NCBI GenBank assembly: GCA_964598225.1
Contig: CAZRBG010000045.1
Coordinates: 1-46,562, forward strand
Direction: 5' to 3'
Origin: SG8-4 sp964598225
GTDB lineage: Bacteria; Planctomycetota; Phycisphaerae; Sedimentisphaerales; Anaerobacaceae
Length of the DNA stretch: 46,562 bases
Below the pieces are notes generated by a model, which saw only the letters and a program-made list of their open reading frames with translations, made no database searches and was not told the origin of the DNA. Position numbers and translations under genes: made by a program. Shown here in pieces: positions 16,797 through 24,576 of this stretch (positions are counted from its first letter, which is position 1; each line of letters begins with the position of its first letter).

Positions 16797-19700
16797 TTAT
16801 TCAAGTTTCGGCAATGAAGACTCGAACTGCTCCTTGGTTTTTTCCAGCTTTTCCACCGATTTGTCTGTTTCAGGGATGTCTTCGTTTGACAGTCCCTTCA
16901 CATGCGGCGTAATAAACACAAGAATCTCTCGGTTTGTCTTAGTGACGCTGGTGTGCCGGAACAGTCCTCCGACCCACGGCAGATCGCCGAGCAGCGGCAG
17001 TTTGCGTTCGACGTTGCTGTCCTCCTGGAACAGGATGCCGCCGAGCAGAAGTGTCTGCTGATCCTCAACAATCATGTTCGTGGTGGTGGTCATCCTGCTG
17101 CGAACAGGCTGGTCGTTGACTATTTGCGCCAGGAGGGAGGAAAGGCGCACGTTTACCAGCATATCAACCTTGGATTCGGGCGTAATGCTCGGCCGGACCA
17201 TAAGCTGCATGCCAACCTGCTGGAATTCGATGTTCTGAGTGGCGGTTTGGTTCGTGATTGATTCACTGCTGCGGAAAGCAACTTCACTTCCCTGGAACAA
17301 ACTCGCCTCTTCGTTGTCTTTGGTCCAGATCGTTTGCTGATTCAGAATCTTGGCGTTGGTTTGTCTGATGAGGAAATCGATCAATGCATAAATGTCCGTT
17401 CCCATTCCCAGCACGGTCCCCGAAGAGCCCGATACTCCAAAGCCGGTGTCCGGTGATATTGTCCCGGAAGCCGAGCCGTGAGTCCCGAAGTGCGTCAGAT
17501 TGCTCAGGGCGGTAATCGAATTCTCGGTCAAACTGCCGAATGCCGCCGGATTAGTTGCCAATTCGACTCCGAGGGAAGTCAGCTTGCTGTGCTCGATCTC
17601 CAAGATAATAGCCTCTATCACGACCTGTTTGCCCGGCATGTCCAGATCATCAATCATAGTTCTTATGCCGCCAATGAATTCCGGCGGGGCGAGGACCATA
17701 ATCGCCTTCCGGTGCGGCTCGGGTACGAATCTGACTCTTCCTATGATGTTGCTGATCGGCATCTCTTCGTCTATCCTGCTGCGAGCACCTGAGCTGGACC
17801 ACGGCGGCGTATATGCTGTTTGCTGGGCGGTGGTGCTGGTGTTGGTATTGGCGTTTGAACCCGAACTGCTGTCATCTCCCATCTCAGACTGAAGGGTCAG
17901 CCCCTCGGCCCTGTATCTAATTGGGGCTGTCTGTCCGGCTTCGACGAACAGGGCGTTGAGACGCTCGCTTAGATCTTCCGGATCTGCGTACATAAGCTCG
18001 ATGACCGTTGGCGTCTCGGCCGCGTCCTCACTGTCGAGTTCATGAACGAGCTCTTCGATAACCTCATAGGCCCCGGCGACGTTGCTTATGACGATTATTT
18101 TCTTGGTTCCGGGCACTTCCTCGAAGGTCAACTGGCCGTAAAGGGGACCGACAATCTTCTGTTTGTCTTCCATGTCGTCACCAAAGATGTAACGCATAAA
18201 GCTGTTCCTGCCGGAGCTGCTGGTGTCTTCACTGAAGAGTGTCTTTAGCAAGTCGGCCATTTGAACGGGGTCGGAATTGTGTAAGGTCAGTATTCTCGGT
18301 TTGACCTGATCCAGATCGAGCGGGACGTCCCATTCGGCAATCTGCTCGGCGATCTTGTCCATATTCTCCGGCGCGGCGATTACGGTGATCTGGTGCATCG
18401 TTGAGTACGCTATTACGCGGATAGTATCCTTGGTCTCGACATTGCGCGCTCTCCGGCTGTAGCCGCGGGAACTGGAGCTGTAGCCATACTGATAGCCGGC
18501 TTCCGTCTCGTACAGAGCTTCGAGGTTCTCCTTGATTTTGTCGGCGTCGGCGTATTTTAACTCAAAGACTTTCGTCTGGAACATGCCGCTGGGAATGTCT
18601 ATTTCTTTGATCATCTTCTTGACCATTTCGCGCAAATCCTCGCGGCCGAACACCATGATCTGATTTGCCTGAGTCAACGGCTGAACGAGAATGCTCTGCT
18701 GCAATTCCGAGCCGGGCATCTGCTGAATAGCTTCGTTTAGTCGCTCGGCAACTTCACCGACGTCGGCGTATCCGAGCGGAACTGTTTCGTATTCTTTATC
18801 AATAGACTCCTTCCTGTCGAGCTTGTCTATCCATTCAGCGATTTTCTTCATGTCCTCGGCCGAAGCTCTGGCAATAATCCAATTTCGAGTCGGCTCAGGT
18901 ATGAGAACTATCGGCACCTGACTGGCCCCGATTACCGCCGAAGAGCCCGAACTTGACCTGCCATAACTGCTTCTGCCGTAACTGCTGCTCCGGCCGTAGT
19001 AGCTGCTGCTTCGGCCGTACCTGCTGTATCGACTGTTGCCGTATCTGCTGCTGCGGCTGCTGCGGCTCGAACTTCCGCCGCTGCCGTCGAAGCTCAGAAG
19101 CGTTCGTAATAGCTGGACAATCTCGCCGGGATCGGCGTTACGCAACTCGAAGGTGTCGGTGACGGTTTGCTCGGCTTCGGGTACGTCGAATTGCTGGATA
19201 ATCCCTTCTATGCGCATCAGGTTCTTGACGGTATCCATCACCATCAGAGTCCTCGTGCTCTCGTCGGCGCTGAGGTGGCCTTGTTCGGTAAGCAATTGGC
19301 CGACTACCTCAGCCATCCGGGAAGATGAATAGTTCTGCAGCCTGTAGAACCGCTGGACCACCTGATTCCTGTTCTCGAAGCTCGCAAGCGGCTGATCCAC
19401 AGTGACCGTTGGAACCGCTTTGTCGAGTTTCTCGATCCAGCCGCCGATCTGCTTTAAGTCTTCGGGCGTTGCCTTTGCGATGATCCAGTTGTAGGTGGTC
19501 TCGGGAACGAGCACGGCGGGCGTTCGGCTGGTCCCCACTGTGACGGTTGTTGCGGCTCCGGATGAGCTGCCGCGGGAAGGCGGCCTGGGTCCGCGACGGC
19601 GGGAAGTTGCGCTGGCGGCGCCACTGCTGAGCAGCTTTTCCAACAAACCGACCAATTCTTCCGGATTGCCGTTGTGGACTTCAAATATCTCCGTCTCGAT

Positions 19701-20489
19701 CTCGGCGGCCTCAACCACGTCGTACTGCTTGATAATCAGAGCTATGCGCATCAGATTCTTTACCGTGTCGATGACGGATAGCGTGCCTGTGTTCTCATCT
19801 GCGCTGACGTGGCCGTATTCACCTATCAGGGGCATCAAGATCTGGCCCATCTGAGAAGGACTGTAGTTTTTCAGCTTGAAGAACTTCTGGACAATCTGGT
19901 CCTTGTTTTCGATAAGCTCAAGAGGATAATCCGCCGCGATAGTGGGGACCTCGCCGAGTTTTGCCTCGGCGATCGGCTTGAGATAGATTACGTCATCGGC
20001 GAACTCGGCCGCGAAGCCCTTCATGCGCAATGCGGCGTAAATTAACGAAAGAGCCCTGCTTCGCGGCAACTTCTTGGGTGCATATATTGTCAACTTTATC
20101 TTTTCCGCCTCTTCGTCGGGAATTATCGACTTACCGGTCCAGTCCGCAAGCTTCTTGACGATGTCCTTCATCGCCACGTTCTTGAGGTTCAGAGACTCCA
20201 TCGGTTCGTTCGGATCTTCCGTCTCTTTCTCATCATCTGTGGCAACTTGATCGTCGGATTTGTCAGGGGGTTCTGGTTTCTCCGGCCCTTTGGCAACGAC
20301 GGACTTTTCGGGCTCGTTCGAATCGGCCGGTTTTTTGGCCTTGTCCGGCTGATTAGCGTCGGCCGCGACCTTTGTTTCATCCGCACCTGTCGCCGGTTGC
20401 GGCACCTCCGGGCGAAATCCCACCCACCAGACAATAAAGACCGCCGCAAGTCCGACTAATATCGATATTATTGATTTTGATCTGTCCAT
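16797..20489 (-). CDS. gspD: T2SS secretin GspD with expanded N-domain array
   Basis: Outer-membrane secretion pore. Start chosen at the ATG at 20489 because GAGGTG lies eight bases upstream and overlaps the GTG nine bases earlier. 1230 residues, versus about 650-700 in proteobacterial GspD. N-terminal hydrophobic segment (about 7-25), acidic Pro/Lys linker (30-95), an N0-like domain (about 96-175), then about eight N1-type (secretin_N) modules up to about 950, and a C-terminal secretin domain (about 955-1200) with VIEAIILEIEHSKLTSLGVE, the LPLLGDLPWVGGLFR loop and ILVFITPHV. Modules 1-2 (about 195-357) and 3-4 (about 372-559) are an internal duplication. A Ser/Arg/Tyr/Gly-rich loop (about 471-517) interrupts module 4, and a Ser/Asn/Thr-rich loop (about 873-905) the last. 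The N-terminal segment could be an uncleaved anchor or a signal peptide. Last gene of the T2SS operon, 99 bp after the Hint gene. Confidence 0.92.
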   Translation of the reverse strand: MDRSKSIISILVGLAAVFIVWWVGFRPEVPQPATGADETKVAADANQPDKAKKPADSNEPEKSVVAKGPEKPEPPDKSDDQVATDDEKETEDPNEPMESLNLKNVAMKDIVKKLADWTGKSIIPDEEAEKIKLTIYAPKKLPRSRALSLIYAALRMKGFAAEFADDVIYLKPIAEAKLGEVPTIAADYPLELIENKDQIVQKFFKLKNYSPSQMGQILMPLIGEYGHVSADENTGTLSVIDTVKNLMRIALIIKQYDVVEAAEIETEIFEVHNGNPEELVGLLEKLLSSGAASATSRRRGPRPPSRGSSSGAATTVTVGTSRTPAVLVPETTYNWIIAKATPEDLKQIGGWIEKLDKAVPTVTVDQPLASFENRNQVVQRFYRLQNYSSSRMAEVVGQLLTEQGHLSADESTRTLMVMDTVKNLMRIEGIIQQFDVPEAEQTVTDTFELRNADPGEIVQLLRTLLSFDGSGGSSSRSSRSSRYGNSRYSRYGRSSSYYGRSSSYGRSSYGRSSSGSSAVIGASQVPIVLIPEPTRNWIIARASAEDMKKIAEWIDKLDRKESIDKEYETVPLGYADVGEVAERLNEAIQQMPGSELQQSILVQPLTQANQIMVFGREDLREMVKKMIKEIDIPSGMFQTKVFELKYADADKIKENLEALYETEAGYQYGYSSSSRGYSRRARNVETKDTIRVIAYSTMHQITVIAAPENMDKIAEQIAEWDVPLDLDQVKPRILTLHNSDPVQMADLLKTLFSEDTSSSGRNSFMRYIFGDDMEDKQKIVGPLYGQLTFEEVPGTKKIIVISNVAGAYEVIEELVHELDSEDAAETPTVIELMYADPEDLSERLNALFVEAGQTAPIRYRAEGLTLQSEMGDDSSSGSNANTNTSTTAQQTAYTPPWSSSGARSRIDEEMPISNIIGRVRFVPEPHRKAIMVLAPPEFIGGIRTMIDDLDMPGKQVVIEAIILEIEHSKLTSLGVELATNPAAFGSLTENSITALSNLTHFGTHGSASGTISPDTGFGVSGSSGTVLGMGTDIYALIDFLIRQTNAKILNQQTIWTKDNEEASLFQGSEVAFRSSESITNQTATQNIEFQQVGMQLMVRPSITPESKVDMLVNVRLSSLLAQIVNDQPVRSRMTTTTNMIVEDQQTLLLGGILFQEDSNVERKLPLLGDLPWVGGLFRHTSVTKTNREILVFITPHVKGLSNEDIPETDKSVEKLEKTKEQFESSLPKLE
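18939..19079 (-). repeat. Ser/Arg/Tyr/Gly low-complexity coding repeat in the secretin
   Basis: About 47 codons of imperfect RYGNSRYSRYGRSSSYYG-like units, encoded by CTGCTGCGGCCGTA-type repeats on the + strand. It forms a loop within secretin N-module 4. Confidence 0.85.
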
Positions 20490-20588
20490 TTTCTTCACCT
20501 CAATGCAAATCCGATTTTCTGACTATTATTTGTCTCCCGGTCAGCGCCGCGTTTGAGTGGAAACTCACATCCGCGCCGAAGCCGAGCG

Positions 20589-21614
20589 TCAATAGTCGCG
20601 CACGATTATCACGTCTTTTCCAACGAAGTACCTGTCCGAGTTATTGATTTTCAGATTGTATACTTTGCCCGTATAGGGAGTACTTCTTTTTGTAACCTTC
20701 TCAATGGCGACTGTATCGGTCTGCGTTTTCAATCTGAGACCGGCGGTAAGATTCTGTGCCGCTATCCATTTTCCGGATTCGAGCATGAAGCAGTGGGTGC
20801 CGACAACGCCGATTATCTCGCCGCTCTCGAGCACAACGTCACGACATTCGAATATTCCTTCGTGCTCCTGGAGCTGCGCCACAGACAATGCACCGCATGA
20901 ATTAATGCCGATTGTCCGACCTGCGGTCACTTTTGCGATTTGTAACATCTTGCCATCAACCCACACGGGCGTCTGTGGAACGAAGCATGCTCTGCCTTTT
21001 ACAGGGGCTGCTCCACCGCCGCCAACTCCTCCGCCTGACCGGCGTCTTCCCCCTCCGCCTCCGGTTGGCAGGCCGTATTTTTCCCGTATCTTGTTTCTGG
21101 CCTGGCGCATTTCCTCATCAGACAACTCTTCGGCCCTGGCTGCCAACTCTTCCATCTCCGCGAGAAAATTCTCTTTGTCCTCTTCGGATAATTGTGCTAA
21201 CGGCCCACCTCTTCCGCCGAACCTTTCTCGCATTCGAGCTATGGCCTCCCGCCGCTCTTGTTCGGACATGTTCTGGAATCGCTCTCTCATCCTTCCCCTC
21301 ATCTCTCTTTTTCCTTCGGAGCGGTCCGGGCTGGCGGTCGCGTCTTCATCCGGTCCTGCGTTTGGTCCTCCGGCCACTTCTTCATCATTTTGTGTTTCTT
21401 CAGATTGCTCGTCGGTACCGCCTTCCTTTGAAGCCAGCTTGTCATCGTCGGATTCGGATTTATCCGCTTGCCCGGCTTTTTCGGGTGAAGCTGCTACTTG
21501 TGCTTTGGCTCTGGCGAAACGTATCTTTTTCACGCCCACTCCTACTCCGTAGGCCCCAACAAGGACTGCGATACAAACCAATACAAATAATGTTGTTATT
21601 CCGGACTTCTGCAT
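20589..21614 (-). CDS. Membrane-anchored Hint (hedgehog/intein-type) domain protein in the T2SS operon
   Basis: 341 residues; start at ATG 21614 with GAGGTG at good spacing. One membrane helix (about 7-28), an acidic disordered stretch (45-100), helical repeats rich in RERF (about 101-181: RMRERFQNMSEQERREAIARM...), a Gly/Arg linker (184-208) and a Hint domain (210-341). The Hint part begins with the nucleophile Cys210 in CFVPQTPVWVDG, has a block-B-like VVGTHCFMLESGKWIAAQNL with its His, and ends VYNLKINNSDRYFVGKDVIIV. The terminal His-Asn plus Cys/Ser/Thr of a splicing intein is absent (ends VRDY), so splicing is not expected. N-S acyl shift and cleavage or ester transfer at Ala209-Cys210 is possible, as in hedgehog or bacterial intein-like domains. 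The Thr of the TxxH motif is replaced by Val. It lies between the GspC-like and GspD genes (24 and 99 bp gaps). Role unknown. Confidence 0.82.
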   Translation of the reverse strand: MQKSGITTLFVLVCIAVLVGAYGVGVGVKKIRFARAKAQVAASPEKAGQADKSESDDDKLASKEGGTDEQSEETQNDEEVAGGPNAGPDEDATASPDRSEGKREMRGRMRERFQNMSEQERREAIARMRERFGGRGGPLAQLSEEDKENFLAEMEELAARAEELSDEEMRQARNKIREKYGLPTGGGGGRRRSGGGVGGGGAAPVKGRACFVPQTPVWVDGKMLQIAKVTAGRTIGINSCGALSVAQLQEHEGIFECRDVVLESGEIIGVVGTHCFMLESGKWIAAQNLTAGLRLKTQTDTVAIEKVTKRSTPYTGKVYNLKINNSDRYFVGKDVIIVRDY

Positions 21615-21638
21615 TTTGTCACCTCGTGTCAATTCCTT

Positions 21639-22397
21639 TTACCGCCTGCCGCGGCGTCTGCCGCCGAATCTCTCGCGCATCTCGGCTCTCATCTTCTCCC
21701 GCTCTTCGGGCGACGCATTCATGTATTTTTCTCGTCTTTCTCTTATTTCACGTCTAAACCTGTCCCTGTCTGCCTCAGACATGTTACGCATCCTCTCCAG
21801 AAACCCCCCGGGGCCGCGCGGTCGGCCGCCCGGGCCACCTCCGCCACCGGGTCGAGCCGTCGGACCTTGAGTGACTACCATCCCAGGCGACCCTCCGCCG
21901 CTGGGGCGACTGCCGCTCGGTCTGCTCGGCCTGGACTTGGACGGTCCGCTCGGACTCGATGAAGCGCCTCCGTCAATCGGATTGAATATCGTCTTCCTGC
22001 CGTCCCACTCGACCGTTACTTCTGTGGAAGTTACCGCTATAATTTTGGCGTCGGCCACCTTGTCGCCGGCCTTGTACCATTTGCCGTTGATAAGCGCCTC
22101 ATCGCCGAGTATTCCCATCACCATTTTTACCGGATTCTGTCTCGGCGGGGGTGGCGAGAACAAGTTTTTTTTCTTCAGGGCGTCGGCTTGCTTCTTGAAC
22201 TTCTCCAGTTGTGCGGTGACGTGCTTGTCGTCCGGCTTGCCGTGACTGATTGCCTCCTCGACGGTGTCGCCGGCGTTAGCCGTTGTCACGAAGAACCCTG
22301 TCACTTTTGCCACAATCAGAACCGCCGAAAGCGCGGCAATTGCAAGCATAGCGGTTGCGACAAGTTCTTTCTTTTGTTTAATTTGGCCGAGTTTCAT
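21639..22397 (-). CDS. gspC: GspC-like inner-membrane T2SS protein with RERF-rich tail
   Basis: 252 residues. One N-terminal membrane helix (about 13-35), a helical stretch (45-78), then a homology-region-like domain NLFSPPPP...MVMGILGDEALINGKWYKAGDKVADAKIIAVTSTEVTVEWDGRKTIF (about 79-138), the typical small beta domain of GspC/PilP that contacts the secretin N0 domain. Then a Ser/Pro/Arg/Gly disordered region (146-199) and a charged helical tail (200-252, RMRNMSEADRDRFRREIRERRE...MRERFGG). The tail resembles helices in the neighbouring Hint protein. The start ATG overlaps the stop of the GspM-like gene by 4 bp (ATGA). GspC versus PilP cannot be separated by eye; the operon context favours GspC. 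Confidence 0.75.
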   Translation of the reverse strand: MKLGQIKQKKELVATAMLAIAALSAVLIVAKVTGFFVTTANAGDTVEEAISHGKPDDKHVTAQLEKFKKQADALKKKNLFSPPPPRQNPVKMVMGILGDEALINGKWYKAGDKVADAKIIAVTSTEVTVEWDGRKTIFNPIDGGASSSPSGPSKSRPSRPSGSRPSGGGSPGMVVTQGPTARPGGGGGPGGRPRGPGGFLERMRNMSEADRDRFRREIRERREKYMNASPEEREKMRAEMRERFGGRRRGRR

Positions 22398-22933
22398 GAT
22401 CTGCCTCTATTCGTCTGATTTTTGGTAAATGTCGATACCGTTATGTTAAGTTCGACTTCGGAGCGTTTCTTGGGGTCGATTTTCATTCTGAACTCTTCGA
22501 CGCCGACCAGGTATGGATTCTCGTTCAGTTTGGCGAGAAGGTCGAGCGCCTGCGAGAATTTGCACTTGGCGGTACATGAAAGGTGCAGCGATTTATACCC
22601 AGATATGGGAGCTTTTCGATTGGGTATAATCTTCAAAGGATCGTTCTTTATTCCGGCTTTTTTCAACTGCTCGTTGAACTTATCGCGAAACAGGAACTGC
22701 TGTTCTTCTTCTGCGACCGGCATTTCGAAAGAGGGTACGAGCGCCGTCAATCCCTTGCGCTTGGTCTCACTGATGTCTATGTCTTTAAGCTTGGCTTTCA
22801 GCACTTTGACGTCGGTCCTGGTCTTGTCCCAGTGTTCATACCATTTCGAGCCGATGACGAATAATAGTATTGCCGCGATGCCAATCGCCCCCAGCTTTAA
22901 CGCCCGAATATCTTTTTCGCTCAGTTTGATCAT
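22394..22933 (-). CDS. gspM: GspM/PilO-like inner-membrane T2SS protein
   Basis: 179 residues with a short cytoplasmic N-terminus, one membrane helix (about 12-28), a coiled-coil segment (30-60) and a ferredoxin-like periplasmic domain. This is the PilO/GspM layout, which pairs with GspL in the inner-membrane platform. Primary sequence similarity in this family is low, so the call rests mainly on layout, size and position directly after the GspL-like gene (2-bp gap) and before gspC (4-bp overlap). Confidence 0.72.
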   Translation of the reverse strand: MIKLSEKDIRALKLGAIGIAAILLFVIGSKWYEHWDKTRTDVKVLKAKLKDIDISETKRKGLTALVPSFEMPVAEEEQQFLFRDKFNEQLKKAGIKNDPLKIIPNRKAPISGYKSLHLSCTAKCKFSQALDLLAKLNENPYLVGVEEFRMKIDPKKRSEVELNITVSTFTKNQTNRGRS

Positions 22934-22935
22934 GA

Positions 22936-24507
22936 TTATCCCGCCCTCAGGCTCTGCGCTCTCGTTAGCTTCTTCGTGAAGTTCTTGTAGTGAAATGTCA
23001 TCGTAAACGTAATTCCGCCCTTGCCGCCGCGGCCTCCTCTGGACGGCGGTCCACCGGGCCTGCCGCCCTTAGACGATACCTTACCGGTATTTTGTATTTC
23101 TGCGTCTGTTATGTCCTTGTGGTTATTGAGATTCTCCTGAAACTTGTACAACTGGTCCGAACTTTTCAGTTGACCTGCGATGTTGACCTTCTGGTCTTTC
23201 TTGAAATGTATACTGTTGAGCAGGACGCCGTCTTCGCCGCATTCGTTTATCGTCTTGATCAGGTCGAGCATGTCCGGCCTTTCCCGGGCTACGGTTTTGA
23301 TAAGTCTCTGCCTCTGCACCAGCGAATCGAGGTCCGTCTTTGCCGCCGCAGTCGAGGCTTCCACTCTATCTTTGATTGACTTGGGACTCTTAAGATCGAT
23401 CGCGTAAGAGACGACGGCCAGGATTAAGAGCATCACACCTGCGATTGTTCCCGCTACTTTAGGTGACAGTATCCAATGCTTTTTCTGTTCCTTATCCGCC
23501 GGCCTGTAAACGTTCTCGAAGAGGTTGAGTTCGTCATCATTGTCGTCCAGGGCCATCAATCCGAGTCCGATGGCGGCTCGGTAGTCATACATCCATTCAG
23601 TCCCGGTTTTTCCCTCTGCGGTTAACGCTTGAACGTTTGGAGAAACCGCGCGGGCATTTAAATCCGCAGATCGCATCGAAGATGCCAGGTTCGAGTACAC
23701 GGCGCTTTCATCCGACAGAACGAAAATCGGTATTTCCGATGGATTTGTAAATCCGAAAAGACTCATCACGCTTCTCATATCCTGGATGAATCTTTCGATA
23801 GCTTCGGTTTGTGTTTCGGAATTCTCCGTGGAGGTATCTTCCGCCGTTTCCGCCTGCCCGGAAAAATCCTCCAATCCGAAATCCAGGATTACGGCGTTGC
23901 TCAGTCTTCCATCCCGAGACAGGCAAACCTGCGTGCTTCGGGTACCGACACTGACGACGACGGCCTCCTTCTCCTCTTCTGCGAACACGGCTGCCCAGGA
24001 TTTGACTATCCCCTCACAATCCAGGAGTATCTTCGACGGATTCAGAGGCGCCACGTCATCGGCGAATCTCTGAAGCAGCTCTTTTCGAGCCACGACCATG
24101 GTTACGCCTACCTGGCCGTTCTGCGCGGGATCGGACCGCCAGGCCAGCTCGGTTTGTTCGGCCGGCAATGGAAGCCGGGTCTCCGCCTGCAATCTCACGA
24201 TCGACTCGATTTCCTGCCTGGCGACCGGCGGCACGCTGGCTCTGTGAAATACCGTTGGCGTCGATCCGAATCCGATTACAACCATTCTGCGGTCTTTGTC
24301 TTCTCCTTCGGCGGCCGGTTTGTCGGGCAGGCCGCATTCGGAAGCGAATGATTGCCATTCGGCGTCCGGGTTGTCGGCCCTGCCGGCCCAGAGAATCTCC
24401 GTAGCGCCGTTGCGCCGTCGCAGTTCGACACCCTTCAGGATGCCGTCCTCCCTCACTATCGCTAACACGGACTTCCGTGTCCCAACGTTTATGTCGCTTT
24501 CATTCAT
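22936..24507 (-). CDS. gspL: GspL-like protein: PilM-type actin fold joined to a PilN-type membrane domain
   Basis: 523 residues. Residues about 10-330 are an actin-like PilM/GspL cytoplasmic domain (VVIGFGSTPTVFHRASVP, EIESIVRLQAETRLPLP, VVVSVGTRSTQVCLSRDG, YRAAIGLGLMAL). A membrane helix follows (351-370), then a coiled coil and a PilN/GspL periplasmic domain (to 523) with LLNSIHFKKDQKVNIAGQLKSSDQLYKFQENL, typical of PilN. A Gly/Arg-rich insertion (about 479-498) interrupts the last strand. The platform protein recruits the GspE ATPase to the inner membrane. Lies 69 bp after gspK. Confidence 0.85.
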   Translation of the reverse strand: MNESDINVGTRKSVLAIVREDGILKGVELRRRNGATEILWAGRADNPDAEWQSFASECGLPDKPAAEGEDKDRRMVVIGFGSTPTVFHRASVPPVARQEIESIVRLQAETRLPLPAEQTELAWRSDPAQNGQVGVTMVVARKELLQRFADDVAPLNPSKILLDCEGIVKSWAAVFAEEEKEAVVVSVGTRSTQVCLSRDGRLSNAVILDFGLEDFSGQAETAEDTSTENSETQTEAIERFIQDMRSVMSLFGFTNPSEIPIFVLSDESAVYSNLASSMRSADLNARAVSPNVQALTAEGKTGTEWMYDYRAAIGLGLMALDDNDDELNLFENVYRPADKEQKKHWILSPKVAGTIAGVMLLILAVVSYAIDLKSPKSIKDRVEASTAAAKTDLDSLVQRQRLIKTVARERPDMLDLIKTINECGEDGVLLNSIHFKKDQKVNIAGQLKSSDQLYKFQENLNNHKDITDAEIQNTGKVSSKGGRPGGPPSRGGRGGKGGITFTMTFHYKNFTKKLTRAQSLRAG

Positions 24508-24576
24508 ATTGTCTAAATCTCACTCCAAAGATCCTGCAAGTTGAAGTCTGCAATTTCAGAGCCAATCGTTCTTCGA

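Noticed and set aside
20589..21614. Splicing intein
   Set aside because: The Hint domain ends at the protein C-terminus with no downstream extein, and lacks the terminal His-Asn and following nucleophile.
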